From positions 1 to 64,000 of the forward strand of contig JAUNLK010000003.1 of NCBI GenBank assembly GCA_030535395.1: DNA of 64,000 nucleotides, given 5' to 3'. Each line of letters starts with the position of its first letter. The first letter of the stretch is position 1. This DNA comes from Tissierellia bacterium. Its GTDB lineage: Bacteria; Bacillota; Clostridia; Tissierellales; Peptoniphilaceae. Shown piece after piece: positions 23,783 through 32,856 of the stretch. The position numbers were made by a program, and so were the translations under genes. The notes under the pieces are model-generated. The model did not search any database. It had not been told where the DNA came from and saw nothing but the letters and a program-made list of their open reading frames with translations.

Positions 23783-25896
23783 AGGATTCCTCCCTTAGTT
23801 TCCTCGTTCCCCTTGGGAACATTTTGGGGGTCGCGCCATTCCATAAAATCGCATTCTTTATTGTGACACAGGATTTGGGTCTTGCCCTTGGTCTCCTTTT
23901 TGGTGAGGATGTCCCCGCATTTGGGGCAGTGCTCCTCTATGGGCTCATTCCAGGAGACGAAGTCGCAGTCGGGATAGCGGGAGCAGCCGAAGAATTTCCG
24001 CCCCTTCTTGGAGCGCTTCACCACGATTTCCCCCTCGTGGCACTTGGGGCACTTGACCCCAATTTTTTCCACCAGAGGTTTGGTGTTCCGGCACTCGGGG
24101 AAGCCGGGACAGGCCAGGAATTTGCCGTAGCGGCCCATTTTGATGACCATATTTCGGCCGCACTTTTCGCAGATGACATCGGTGGGTTCGTCCCGGATTT
24201 GGATCTTTTCCACTTCCGCCTCCGCCACGGCCAGGGAGTCCTTGAGTTCGGAGTAGACATCGTCCACCACTTTCTTCCACTCCAGATCTCCATCGGCAAT
24301 TTCGTCCAGGGACTCCTCCATTTGGGCGGTGAAGGCACTGTCCATGAGGGTGGGAAAGTACTCCTCCAGGAGGTGACTCACCGTCTCCCCCAGCTCCGTG
24401 GGCACGAAGCGCTTCTCCTCCAGGGCCACATAGTAGCGGCTCCTGAGGGTGGAGATAATGGGGGCGTAGGTGGAGGGGCGGCCAATGCCCTTCTCCTCCA
24501 AGAGCTTAATGAGGCTGGCCTCATTGTAGCGGGCGGGGGGCTGGGTGAAGTGCTGCTCGGGGTCCACGGAGGTGGCGCTGATGAGCTCTCCCTCTTCAAG
24601 TTCCGGCAGGATGTCGTCCTTGTCCTTGGCGGGGAGCACCCTGAGGAAGCCGTCAAAATTGAGCTTATTGCCATTGGTGCGGAAGAGGCTGTGGCCATTT
24701 ACAATGTCCACCCGCTGGGTGTCGAAAATGGCGGCCTTCATTTGGGAGGCCACAAAGCGCCGCCAAATGAGATCGTAGAGGCGGTACTCGTCCCGGCTCA
24801 AAAATTCTTTAATGGACAGGGGGGTCCGAAACACATCGGTGGGGCGAATGGCCTCGTGGGCGTCTTGAATATTGCCCTTCTTTTTGCCATAGCTATTGGG
24901 GGCACTGTAGGCCTCGCCGTAGTGATCCAGAATAAATTCCTTGGCCGCTGCGATGGCCGGAGGGGCCAGGCGGGTGGAGTCGGTACGCATGTAGGTGATG
25001 AGCCCCACATTCCCCTCCTTGTCCAAGCGAATCCCCTCGTAGAGGGACTGGGCCACGGACATGGTCTTTCGGGTGTTGAAATTGATCCGCTTGGAGGCCT
25101 CCTGCTGGAGGGTGGAGGTGGTGAAGGGGGCGGGGGCCCGGCGGCTCCGGGTGGAGTTTTTGATGCTGTGGACGGTGAAGGCCTCGGGGTCCAGGCTCTT
25201 CAAGACCTCGTGGGCCTCCTCCTCATTGCTGAGCTTCACATTGACGGCCTTCTCCCCCTCCAGGCGGCCAAAGTACTCCCCGGTGAATTTCTTCCGGGAC
25301 TTTTTAAAATTGGCGGTGATGGTCCAGTACTCCTGGGGGACGAATTTTCGAATCTCATCCTCCCGGTCGCAGATCATCTTCAGTACCACCGACTGGACCC
25401 TCCCGGCGGAGAGGCCGGATTTGATCTTCTTCCAGAGGAGGGGGCTGATCTTGTAGCCCACCAGCCGGTCCAGGACCCGACGGGCCTGTTGGGCATCCAC
25501 CAGGTCCATATCAATGGGACGGGGGTTTTTGATCTCCCGCTTCACCGTGTCCTTGGTGATCTCGTTGAAGGCAATGCGAATGGGCTCATTGGGGTCCAGA
25601 TTGAGGATGTGGGACAGGTGCCAGGAGATGGCCTCCCCCTCTCGATCCGGGTCCGTCGCCAGGAGGATTTTATTGGCCCCCTTGGCCGCCTTTTTCAGGT
25701 CGTTGATGAGGGGGCCCTTCCCCCGAATATTGATGTAGTGGGGCTCGTAATTGTCCTCGACATCGATCCCCAACTTGGATTTGGGCAGATCCCGGACGTG
25801 GCCCACAGAGGCCATGACCCGGTAATTGGATCCTGCCATCTTACGTATGGTCTTCGCCTTGGTGGGCGACTCAACTATGATTAGATTCTTACTCAA
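23779..25896 (-). CDS. topA: DNA topoisomerase I (type IA)
   Basis: 705 residues. Relaxes negative supercoils through a 5'-phosphotyrosine. The Toprim domain is at the N-terminus (IVESPTKAKTI and ATDPDREGEAI), the catalytic Tyr is in GLITYMRTDS near residue 300, and three C-terminal zinc-ribbon segments follow (CEKCGRN, CPKCHEG and CPKCGDI, each with its second Cys pair). The TTG at 25896 (protein LSKNLIIVES) fits family starts and has GAGG eight bases upstream; a TTG at 25914 is less likely. It sits between dprA and pilB with overlapping ends. Confidence 0.95.
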   Translation of the reverse strand: MSKNLIIVESPTKAKTIRKMAGSNYRVMASVGHVRDLPKSKLGIDVEDNYEPHYINIRGKGPLINDLKKAAKGANKILLATDPDREGEAISWHLSHILNLDPNEPIRIAFNEITKDTVKREIKNPRPIDMDLVDAQQARRVLDRLVGYKISPLLWKKIKSGLSAGRVQSVVLKMICDREDEIRKFVPQEYWTITANFKKSRKKFTGEYFGRLEGEKAVNVKLSNEEEAHEVLKSLDPEAFTVHSIKNSTRSRRAPAPFTTSTLQQEASKRINFNTRKTMSVAQSLYEGIRLDKEGNVGLITYMRTDSTRLAPPAIAAAKEFILDHYGEAYSAPNSYGKKKGNIQDAHEAIRPTDVFRTPLSIKEFLSRDEYRLYDLIWRRFVASQMKAAIFDTQRVDIVNGHSLFRTNGNKLNFDGFLRVLPAKDKDDILPELEEGELISATSVDPEQHFTQPPARYNEASLIKLLEEKGIGRPSTYAPIISTLRSRYYVALEEKRFVPTELGETVSHLLEEYFPTLMDSAFTAQMEESLDEIADGDLEWKKVVDDVYSELKDSLAVAEAEVEKIQIRDEPTDVICEKCGRNMVIKMGRYGKFLACPGFPECRNTKPLVEKIGVKCPKCHEGEIVVKRSKKGRKFFGCSRYPDCDFVSWNEPIEEHCPKCGDILTKKETKGKTQILCHNKECDFMEWRDPQNVPKGNEETKGGIL

Positions 25897-25932
25897 ATAC
25901 AAAACCTCTTCCAATAGTTTCCGTTATTCTGC

Positions 25933-27012
25933 TTACCACCGGTTGATCTGTATGCTCTGGCTGTCCACCCCAGAGAGAACGCCCTTGAGTTCCAAGAGGC
26001 TCAGTACCGGCAAAATTTCGTCCATGGAAAGGGCCACCGCCTCCGCGATGGCATCCACATTTTGGGCCCCCTCCTCCACGGCTTGAACCACGGCCGCCTC
26101 GGTGAAGTCCAGCTCCCACTCCTGGGCCTGAGCCTCCTCCTTTTCCACGGCAAAGACCGGATGCTCCAAGAGGTCCTGGGGCTTCAGGGCCATGAGGGCC
26201 CCGTCCTGAATCAATTTATTGGTGCCCTCACTGAAGACGGAGTCGATATTGCCGCAGATGGCAAAGACCTCCCGGCCCAGCTCCCCGGCAATTCTCCCGG
26301 TGATGAGGGAGCCCGATTGAAGCTTTCCCTCCACCACCAGGGTGGCATCCCCCAGGGCGGCGATGATGCGATTGCGCTGGGGGAAGCGAAAGGGCAGGGG
26401 CGGAGTCCCCGGCGGGTACTCACTGAGGATGAGGCCCCGGGCGCTGATCTTGCGGTAGAGGGAGAGATTGCTCTTGGGATAGGGGGTGTCGATCCCCGAG
26501 CCCAGTACGGCAATGGTGTCCCCGTCCACGTCCAGGGCGCTGTTGTGGGCCATGGAGTCGATGCCCATGGCCATGCCACTGATGATGACCACCCCGGCGG
26601 CGGCCATGGCCCTGGCAAAGCCCTCGCAGCACCTTTTGCCATAGGCGGTGTACTTCCTGGCCCCCACCATGGAGAGGGCTTTCTTTTCCAGGAGGGCCAA
26701 ATCTCCTAGAGTGTAGAGTACCACAGGGGGGTCGGGAGTCAAGGCCAACTTTTCGGGATAGAAGTCGTCCCCCACCAGGAGGGGCCGGATATTCTCCTCC
26801 TCCAAAATCTCCCTCATTTTGGTAAGATCCAGCCTCCGGCGCTCCTGAAGTTTCTTGGCAATTTTGGGGGGAAGCTTTCCCTCCTCGGGGGACAGGCCCC
26901 CCTCATAAAAATCCATAAAATCGTCCATTTGGGCCAGTAGGGTCAAGAGTTCCCCATTTTGAAAGCCCGCCATGGAGGCCCAGAGGAGGCCCTCTCGCTC
27001 AATCTCCCTCAT
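25933..27012 (-). CDS. dprA: DNA processing protein DprA
   Basis: 359 residues. Binds incoming single-stranded DNA during natural transformation and loads RecA. The Rossmann-like core shows SMVGARKYTAYG, SGMAMGIDSMAH, LGSGIDTPYPKSN, FPQRNRIIAAL and GSLITGRIAGELGREVFA, all hallmarks of the family. The C-terminal winged-helix-like part (about 295-355) is present. The ATG overlaps the comM stop by four bases (ATGA) and has GGGGGA upstream. Confidence 0.95.
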   Translation of the reverse strand: MREIEREGLLWASMAGFQNGELLTLLAQMDDFMDFYEGGLSPEEGKLPPKIAKKLQERRRLDLTKMREILEEENIRPLLVGDDFYPEKLALTPDPPVVLYTLGDLALLEKKALSMVGARKYTAYGKRCCEGFARAMAAAGVVIISGMAMGIDSMAHNSALDVDGDTIAVLGSGIDTPYPKSNLSLYRKISARGLILSEYPPGTPPLPFRFPQRNRIIAALGDATLVVEGKLQSGSLITGRIAGELGREVFAICGNIDSVFSEGTNKLIQDGALMALKPQDLLEHPVFAVEKEEAQAQEWELDFTEAAVVQAVEEGAQNVDAIAEAVALSMDEILPVLSLLELKGVLSGVDSQSIQINRW

Positions 27013-28538
27013 GATTTCCCCCAGTACTTCCCTTCAATGGAGCGGTAGCGAATGGCCTCCAGAAGATCGTCCTGGCCAATGGCCTCCTCCCCCTTTAAGT
27101 CGGCAATGGTCCGGGCGATCTTCAGGAGCTTGCCCAGGGTGCGGCCGCTGAATTTGTAGCGCTGAAAGGCCAGTTCCATGAGCTTTTGGGAGGGGGCATC
27201 CAGGGCGCAGTACTTCTCTAAAAATTTGTCCGGGAGGGCGGCATTGGTCTCAAACTTCAGTTCCCGGTACCGCTCCCGCTGAATCTGACGGGCCCGTTCC
27301 ACCCGCTGGCGGATCTCGGTGCTGCTCACCTCGTCCTTCTTTTCCCGGATCTCCTCGTAGGCCACGGGCTGCACCTCAATGTGGAGGTCCATCCGGTCCA
27401 GGAGGGGCCGGGAGATGCGGCCCAGATAGCGCTGAATCTGCTGCATGGAGCAGGTGCACTCGTGGTTTTGGGAGCCAAAGTGGCCGCAGGGACAGGGGTT
27501 CATGGCCCCAATGAGCTGAAAATTGGCGGGATACTCCAATGAGGCATTGGCCCGGGCAATGTGTATGGTCCGCTCCTCCATGGGCTGGCGGAGGACCTCC
27601 AGGACCCGCTGGGAAAACTCCGGCAGCTCGTCCAGGAACAATACCCCATTGTGGGCCAGGGAAATCTCCCCGGGCTTGGGAATGGTGCCGCCCCCTATGA
27701 GGGCCACGGCACTGGCGGTGTGGTGGGGCTCCCGGAAGGGCCGCTGGGTCACCAGGCCCGTCCCCCGAAGGAGGCCGGTGACGGAGTAGATCTTGGTCAC
27801 CTCAATGGCCTCTTCAAAGCTCATGGAGGGGAGAATGCTGGGCAGGCGCTTGGCGCTCATGCTCTTCCCCGAGCCCGGGGGGCCGATCATGAGGAGATTG
27901 TGGCCCCCGGCGGCGGCAATTTCCAGCACCCGCTTTACGGGACCCTGGCCCTTGATGTCTTTCATGTCCAGGGCGTACTGCCGGGGCCCCTCATCTATGG
28001 GCTGGGGCAACACTGGGCTCAAGGTGGTCTTGCCATTTAAAAAGTCCACCAATTCCCCCACGGTCTCCACGGCGAAGATGTCCACATCCCCCACCACGGC
28101 GCACTCCTCCCCATTCTCCCTGGGAACGATGAATTTGCTAAAGCCCTGCTCCCTGAGGCTGATGACCATGGGCAGGGCCCCCAGGACCCCACCAATGGCC
28201 CCATTGAGCTGGAGCTCCCCCAAATAGACAAACTGCTGATAGGCCTCGTCTATGACTGTGCCGGTGGCTGCCAGTATGGAGATGAGAATGGCCAGATCCA
28301 TTTGGGTGCCGTCTTTCCTGAGATTGGCGGGAAAGAGATTGATGGTCATCCGGTTCATGGGATACTCGTAGCCGGAGTTTTTAATGGCACTGCGGACCCG
28401 CTCCCCGGACTCCTTAATGGCCGTGTCCGGCAGGCCCACAATGGTCATTTTGGGCAGGCCCCGAGTGAGATCGGTCTCCACTTCCACTAGATGTCCGTGT
28501 AAGCCTTCCAAGGTACAGGTTTTGGTCCTTCCGTACAT
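27009..28538 (-). CDS. comM: Mg-chelatase-like AAA+ ATPase, ComM/YifB family
   Basis: 509 residues. ComM is a hexameric helicase that extends branch migration during integration of transforming DNA. N-terminal Lon-like domain (1-170), Walker A GPPGSGKSMSAKRLPS near residue 218, Walker B LFLDELPEF, and the Mg-chelatase C-terminal domain with ARTIADL. A Cys set CPCGHFG...ECTC near 348-360 is conserved in the family. The start is set at ATG 28538 with GAGG five bases upstream rather than two codons earlier. First gene of the comM-dprA-topA-pil string. Confidence 0.93.
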   Translation of the reverse strand: MYGRTKTCTLEGLHGHLVEVETDLTRGLPKMTIVGLPDTAIKESGERVRSAIKNSGYEYPMNRMTINLFPANLRKDGTQMDLAILISILAATGTVIDEAYQQFVYLGELQLNGAIGGVLGALPMVISLREQGFSKFIVPRENGEECAVVGDVDIFAVETVGELVDFLNGKTTLSPVLPQPIDEGPRQYALDMKDIKGQGPVKRVLEIAAAGGHNLLMIGPPGSGKSMSAKRLPSILPSMSFEEAIEVTKIYSVTGLLRGTGLVTQRPFREPHHTASAVALIGGGTIPKPGEISLAHNGVLFLDELPEFSQRVLEVLRQPMEERTIHIARANASLEYPANFQLIGAMNPCPCGHFGSQNHECTCSMQQIQRYLGRISRPLLDRMDLHIEVQPVAYEEIREKKDEVSSTEIRQRVERARQIQRERYRELKFETNAALPDKFLEKYCALDAPSQKLMELAFQRYKFSGRTLGKLLKIARTIADLKGEEAIGQDDLLEAIRYRSIEGKYWGKS

Positions 28539-28598
28539 AGCCACCTCTCTCTACCCCCAGGGGAGCTTAGGGCAATTGCCAAAAATTTCCTAACACCG

Positions 28599-28649
28599 GG
28601 CCGGAGATCTCAAGGGAGATTCAAAATGGGAGAGATTTTCCGGCCTTTT
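28599..28649. other. Long-range hairpin in the comM/28732 intergenic gap
   Basis: GGCCGGA (28599-28605) pairs with TCCGGCC (28639-28645), with additional inner pairing GATCTC/GAGAT, and TTTT follows on the plus strand. It lies upstream of comM on the minus strand. It could be a weak terminator for the gene at 28732-29196 or part of the comM leader. Confidence 0.35.
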
Positions 28650-28731
28650 CTATCATTTTATGCATTGAATGGGATTTTGTAAAAGGAAGATTTGCCAAAA
28701 GGCTAACAAATTCCCCTGAAGACGCCGCCCC

Positions 28732-29196
28732 TCAGCCCCTCCCCCGGTCAATGGAGAGGATGTGGTACTGGGCAAATTCGTTGACCTCGATGGTTTCCCC
28801 CACCTTGGACTTGGCCACTTCCAGGGCCAGGGGGGACTTTTGGGTGATCTTACAGGCGATGAAATCCTCATCTTCCCTGGCGACAATTTCAAAGAGGAGA
28901 GTCTGTCCGCTGTTGACATCCCGGGCGCGGAATTTGGAGCCCAGGGGCAGGGTCCGGATGGGCTTCTTCTTTTTGGGAGGCTGCACCCAGGGGCTGGGGG
29001 CCCTCTTTTTGATTGGTCTATTTCCCTCAACATAGACATCGCACTGCCCACTGCCGCAACAGTAAATGGCATCCCCATAGCCACAGAGGTCCCTGTGGCG
29101 ATAGTAGATGCACCTGCTCTTGTGTCTTCTGCCCTCGTGTTCCACCTTGGCAAATTCCACATGCCATGGGGAGCCCTGGAGATGACCAATACCCAT
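28732..29196 (-). CDS. Unknown protein with Cys-rich N domain and GreA-C-like tail
   Basis: 154 residues. The N-terminal half carries a Cys/Tyr-rich stretch (RCIYYRHRDLCGYGDAIYCC, then GSGQCD) that may bind a metal. The second half (about 85-150, LPLGSKFRARDV to AQYHILS) resembles the C-terminal FKBP-like domain of GreA/GreB in its pattern of KITQKSPLAL and KVGETIEV. The two are joined by a basic Pro-rich linker (PPKKKKP). The ATG at 29196 has AGGAGG four bases upstream. Family uncertain, role not known; a link to RNA polymerase or stress is only suggested by the GreA-like tail. Confidence 0.65.
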   Translation of the reverse strand: MGIGHLQGSPWHVEFAKVEHEGRRHKSRCIYYRHRDLCGYGDAIYCCGSGQCDVYVEGNRPIKKRAPSPWVQPPKKKKPIRTLPLGSKFRARDVNSGQTLLFEIVAREDEDFIACKITQKSPLALEVAKSKVGETIEVNEFAQYHILSIDRGRG

Positions 29197-29364
29197 AGTT
29201 CCTCCTCCTGCAAGTTCAAGGGTCACAGGCTGACAGGCGGAAGGCCCGCCCGAAGAGTGCCCTCTGAACTCAGCCCGCGGGACTGAATTCAAGGAAATCT
29301 TCATTATATCTGTAGGTTAACACGGGCAGGGGAGATTGTCACCTGGCCCCCACAGACGGTGGCT

Positions 29365-30093
29365 CTATATTTTCAGATGGAGATAGTTTTGGTAGATCTG
29401 TCCCTTCACTTCCTCCAAGGGGCGCTCCTTGAGCTTTGCAATGTGGGCCACCATCTCCGGGATGAAGGAGCTGTCCCGGGACACTCCCCGGGCCCATGTC
29501 ACGGAGCTGGGGCCGTCGGTCTCCGTGAGGATCCGCTCCAGGGGGAGGAGGCGTATGAGCTCATCGGTGAGGGGGGAAATGCCAAGATCCGGCCCAATGG
29601 TGAACATGGCCCCCAAATCCAGATATTGGGGAATCAATTCCAAAGGCCCGCTGTACCAGTGGATGATGGGGCTTCTCAGCCGGTACTTTTTCAAAAGCTC
29701 CAAAATGGGCCCCTCGGCCCCCTTGGTGTGGAGATTCACCACCTTGTCGTAGTCTTTGGCCTTTACGAGAAAGGCCTCGAAGATCTCCCGCTGTTTGGGA
29801 TAGAGGGCCTCCTCCTCCGCCCAAAAAAAGTCCATGCCAATTTCCCCGATGAAGTCGCAGGTCTTCAGCTCCTCCTCCAGGGGGGCCAAGCTGCTTTCCC
29901 CAGTGACCTTCCAGGGGTGAATCCCCAGGCCAATTTTAATGAGGGGATCGTGGCCGTAGGCTGCTTTTAATTTCCGGTACCCCTGAAGGTCCATGGACAC
30001 CGCCAAAGTGGCAATCTCCTGTCGGTGAATGACCTCCAGGCCCCGTAAGAGGTCCTCGTAGAGTTCAAAGTGATCGTGGGCATTGACGTACAT
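29365..30093 (-). CDS. TatD-type metal-dependent hydrolase
   Basis: 242 residues of the amidohydrolase-like TIM barrel related to TatD DNases. Begins MYVNAHDHFELYED with the HxH metal pair; further ligands are in IGLGIHPWK, IGEIGMDF, VVNLHTKGA, IIHWYSG and ETDGP. TatD proteins are 3'-5' exonucleases; members this divergent may act on other phosphoesters. The ATG at 30093 has AGGAGG four bases upstream. The gap of 170 bases to the gene at 28732 has no terminator I can see. Confidence 0.85.
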   Translation of the reverse strand: MYVNAHDHFELYEDLLRGLEVIHRQEIATLAVSMDLQGYRKLKAAYGHDPLIKIGLGIHPWKVTGESSLAPLEEELKTCDFIGEIGMDFFWAEEEALYPKQREIFEAFLVKAKDYDKVVNLHTKGAEGPILELLKKYRLRSPIIHWYSGPLELIPQYLDLGAMFTIGPDLGISPLTDELIRLLPLERILTETDGPSSVTWARGVSRDSSFIPEMVAHIAKLKERPLEEVKGQIYQNYLHLKI

Positions 30094-30156
30094 AGGGCCT
30101 CCTTCCCCAAGCTTCACAATTGAGGGCCATCATTTTTAAAAGCTCCGGGCGTGGAA

Positions 30157-30525
30157 CTAGAATAGTCCATTGCCATCGAAACAGCCCCTGTGGTGGTAAA
30201 TTTCCGGGGGCTCGGTGCCATAGACCTCCACCACATCAAAGCGGACATTGAGGTCGTAATAGCCCTCCCCTTGGTGCTCGTGGAGAAAGGCCTCGGCCGT
30301 CTGATAGATCTGACGCTGTTTGTGCTCATCCACCGCCTCCAGGGCCCTGCCGTAGGTGCTGCTGCGGCGGCTCTTCACCTCCACAAAGACCAGAGTGAAG
30401 CGGTCCAGAGCCACAATGTCCACTTCCCCCCGGCGGGTCCTGTAATTGCGCTGTAGAATTCGGTAGCCCAAATTTTCAAGAAAAGTGGCCGCCAAATCCT
30501 CCCCCCGCTTTCCCAGGCTCTTCAT
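30157..30525 (-). CDS. UPF0102 (YraN) family nuclease-fold protein
   Basis: 122 residues. KRGEDLAATFLENLGYRIL, RNYRTRRGEVDIVALD and FVEVKSRRS are the family signature and form a PD-(D/E)xK-like nuclease core (acid in EVDI, E-x-K in VEVK). Cellular role unknown; in many genomes it accompanies rnhB and dprA, as here. The ATG at 30525 overlaps the rnhB stop by four bases. Confidence 0.9.
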   Translation of the reverse strand: MKSLGKRGEDLAATFLENLGYRILQRNYRTRRGEVDIVALDRFTLVFVEVKSRRSSTYGRALEAVDEHKQRQIYQTAEAFLHEHQGEGYYDLNVRFDVVEVYGTEPPEIYHHRGCFDGNGLF

Positions 30526-31127
30526 GAGTCCCTCAGGAGCTTTTTCAAGAAGCTCCTCCGGTGGAGGGGGCTGGGGCCCAGGGCCAAAATCTGCTCCCGG
30601 TGGGCCTTGGTGCCATAGCCCTTGTGCTGGGCGATGCCGTAGCCGGGATGGGCCTCCTCCCACTGGAGGCAGAGGCGGTCCCGGGTGACCTTCGCCACAA
30701 TGGAGGCGCAGGCAATGGCAAAGCTGGTGTCGTCCCCTCGAACAATGGCCATCTGGGGAATCTCCAGAGGCACTTTCTCGGCGTCGATGAGGAAGAACTC
30801 CCCGGCCCCGGCGGCCTCAATGGCCCGGGCCATGGCCCTCAAGGTGGCCTGGCGGATGTTCACCTCATCGATCTCCTGAGCTGTGGCCCTGCCCACCCCC
30901 ACGGCTGCGGCCTCCTCCAAAATCCTGTCGTAGAGGAGCTCCCGCTTTTTGGGGCTGAGCTTCTTGGAGTCCCGGACCCCCTCGATGTCCGTGTCCGGGG
31001 CCATGACCACACAGGCCGCCACCACATCCCCAAAGAGACAGCCCCGGCCGGCCTCGTCCACGCCCCCCAGGAGGGAGACGCCCCGGTTCGATCTGATTTC
31101 AGCGTCAAAGGCCATGAGCTCACTCAT
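30522..31127 (-). CDS. rnhB: Ribonuclease HII
   Basis: 201 residues. Removes ribonucleotides from DNA and RNA primers from hybrids. LGGVDEAGRGCLFGDVVAA near the N-terminus carries the first catalytic acids (DEAGRG), DSKKLSPKKRE follows, then IVRGDDTSFAIACASIVAKV and the HKGYGTKAHRE segment. All four acidic positions appear present. It overlaps rbgA by eight bases upstream and the YraN gene downstream. Confidence 0.95.
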   Translation of the reverse strand: MSELMAFDAEIRSNRGVSLLGGVDEAGRGCLFGDVVAACVVMAPDTDIEGVRDSKKLSPKKRELLYDRILEEAAAVGVGRATAQEIDEVNIRQATLRAMARAIEAAGAGEFFLIDAEKVPLEIPQMAIVRGDDTSFAIACASIVAKVTRDRLCLQWEEAHPGYGIAQHKGYGTKAHREQILALGPSPLHRRSFLKKLLRDS

Positions 31128-31989
31128 GGTACTGCTCCCCGTCCTCGGGGTATTCCAAGGTCACGGGGCCCAGGGTCCCGGAGCGAAATTCCCCCAGGAC
31201 GATATTGGCCACCTGAGTGTAGTCCACGGAGCCTCCGCGGCCAATGGCCCCCCGGCGCCTTGCAATGGCCTCCATGAGCTCCAGGCCCTCCAGTTTTTCG
31301 TCTTGAATGTCGTAGCGGGCGAGAATGCGACTTCTGAGCTCCCCCTCTGCCTCCTCTAAAAAGCGAAGGGCCAAAGTCTCCACATCCATAATTTCATCCT
31401 TAATGGAGCCGGTATAGGCCAGGTGCCGGCCCCGAATGGGCGGGTCCAGCTTGGGCCAGAGGACCCCTGGGGTGTCCAAGAGGTCCACGGAGCTGTCCAG
31501 GCGAATCCACTGATTGGTCTTGGTGACCCCGGGGCGATTGCCCACCTTGGTGGACTTGCGCCCCGCCATTTGATTGATAAAGGTGGACTTGCCCACATTG
31601 GGGATTCCCGTGACCATGATCCGCACCTTCCGCTCCCTCATGCCCCGGTCCCGGTCCCGCTGGAGGCGGTCGCGAGAGAGGGCTTCAATGGCCGCCATGA
31701 GGCCCCTGCGATTGGGCCTTCCCGTGGAGCGCCAGGCCAGGGCCCGGCTGTCCTGCTTGCCACTGAGGTATTCCACCCAGGCCCGGTTGCCCTCCTCCTC
31801 TGCCAGATCGGACTTATTGAGAAGATAGAGGACGGGCTTGCCCTCCAGGGCCTTTTCCAGGAGGGGATTGTGGGAGGAAATGGGAATCCGGGCATCCAAT
31901 AGGGTGATGACCAAATCCACCCGGGCCTTATTGGCCTCGATGGACTCTATGGTTTTTTTCATATGTCCGGGATACCAGTTAATGTCCAT
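31120..31989 (-). CDS. rbgA: Ribosome biogenesis GTPase RbgA (YlqF)
   Basis: 289 residues, circularly permuted GTPase needed for late assembly of the 50S subunit. The G motifs are in permuted order: G4 LNKSDLAEE (about 58-66), G1 GIPNVGKSTFIN (near 127), G2/RPGVTKTNQW, and G3 DTPGVLWPK. The N-terminus INWYPGHMKKT is the family mark. The C-terminal helical RNA-binding domain is complete. It is coupled to the HAD gene before it by an 11-base overlap. Confidence 0.95.
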   Translation of the reverse strand: MDINWYPGHMKKTIESIEANKARVDLVITLLDARIPISSHNPLLEKALEGKPVLYLLNKSDLAEEEGNRAWVEYLSGKQDSRALAWRSTGRPNRRGLMAAIEALSRDRLQRDRDRGMRERKVRIMVTGIPNVGKSTFINQMAGRKSTKVGNRPGVTKTNQWIRLDSSVDLLDTPGVLWPKLDPPIRGRHLAYTGSIKDEIMDVETLALRFLEEAEGELRSRILARYDIQDEKLEGLELMEAIARRRGAIGRGGSVDYTQVANIVLGEFRSGTLGPVTLEYPEDGEQYHE

Positions 31990-32818
31990 ATCCTTCCTCC
32001 TCTAAAATTTTATTGATGAGCGGGAATAAGCCGTAGTCCCGGGCGGGTTTTTCCGCCACATAGTCCGCCGCCCGGCGGACCACCTCCGGGGCCGTGGGCA
32101 TGGCAATGCCAATGGCCGCCCCCTCCACCATGGAGAGGTCGTTCATATCGTCCCCGGCGGCCAAAATCTCATCGGGGCCAATGCCCATGAGCTGGGCGTA
32201 GTGCTGTACGGCCCGAAATTTATTGCTGGAGGCCTCCACCACCTCAATGAGATTGAACTCCCGGTTGAGGCTCTTCAAGCTGTGGTACTGGCCGCTACTC
32301 CTTTGAATCTCGGGCTGAGCCACATAGGCATCGAACTGGGCGGGGGTCATATAGGCGGCAATGACCAGCACCTTTTCCATGGCAATGGTCTCGGGGGTCA
32401 CGGTGATGCAGCGATTTTCGTATTTTTCGATATAGGTCCGCTCCCTGGGACTGGGGGGCTCCAGGACTGCCAGATCGTAGCCCTTTTCATAGCCGTCCAC
32501 GTGAAAGACCGGGTGAATCCCCCGCTTTCTGAGGAGGCGAATATTGGTCTCGATGAGCTCCGGGCTCATGTAGCTGGCGTGAAGGGTCTTAAGAGAATTT
32601 TTGTAGCGGAGAATATTGCCATTGCTGGAGACAATGGGCAGCTCCCCCGGCAGGGCATCCAGGATCCTTTTCAGGGAGCGAAAGGGCCTGCCCGATGCCA
32701 CCACAACATGAATGCCCATCTGCTGCCACCGCTCAAGGTGGTGGGCCATATGGGCATCAAAGGCTTGTTCATATTCGGCAATGGTGCCGTCAAAATCCAG
32801 TGCAATGAGTCGAATCAT
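31979..32818 (-). CDS. HAD-superfamily Cof-type phosphatase
   Basis: 279 residues. Motif I LDFDGTIAEYE with nucleophile Asp, motif II SNGN, a C2B cap domain in the middle, motif III/IV AAGDDMNDLSMVEGA. Cof-type enzymes dephosphorylate sugar phosphates, nucleotides or flavins; the substrate cannot be read here. It starts 35 bases past the preceding exporter gene's terminator region and overlaps rbgA by 11 bases. Confidence 0.9.
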   Translation of the reverse strand: MIRLIALDFDGTIAEYEQAFDAHMAHHLERWQQMGIHVVVASGRPFRSLKRILDALPGELPIVSSNGNILRYKNSLKTLHASYMSPELIETNIRLLRKRGIHPVFHVDGYEKGYDLAVLEPPSPRERTYIEKYENRCITVTPETIAMEKVLVIAAYMTPAQFDAYVAQPEIQRSSGQYHSLKSLNREFNLIEVVEASSNKFRAVQHYAQLMGIGPDEILAAGDDMNDLSMVEGAAIGIAMPTAPEVVRRAADYVAEKPARDYGLFPLINKILEEEGYGH

Positions 32819-32828
32819 AGTACCTCTA

Positions 32829-32856
32829 AGAAAAAAGCGACTGTAACAGTCGCTTA
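32829..32856 (-). terminator. Terminator after the ABC permease
   Basis: AAGCGACTG (32835-32843), loop TAA, CAGTCGCTT (32847-32855), followed on the minus strand by T6. It begins within the stop codon of the permease gene. Confidence 0.9.

Noticed and set aside
23824..25884. 686-codon plus-strand frame opposite topA
   Set aside because: Antisense shadow of a GC-rich gene; low-complexity Gly/Val/Leu translation with no domain.
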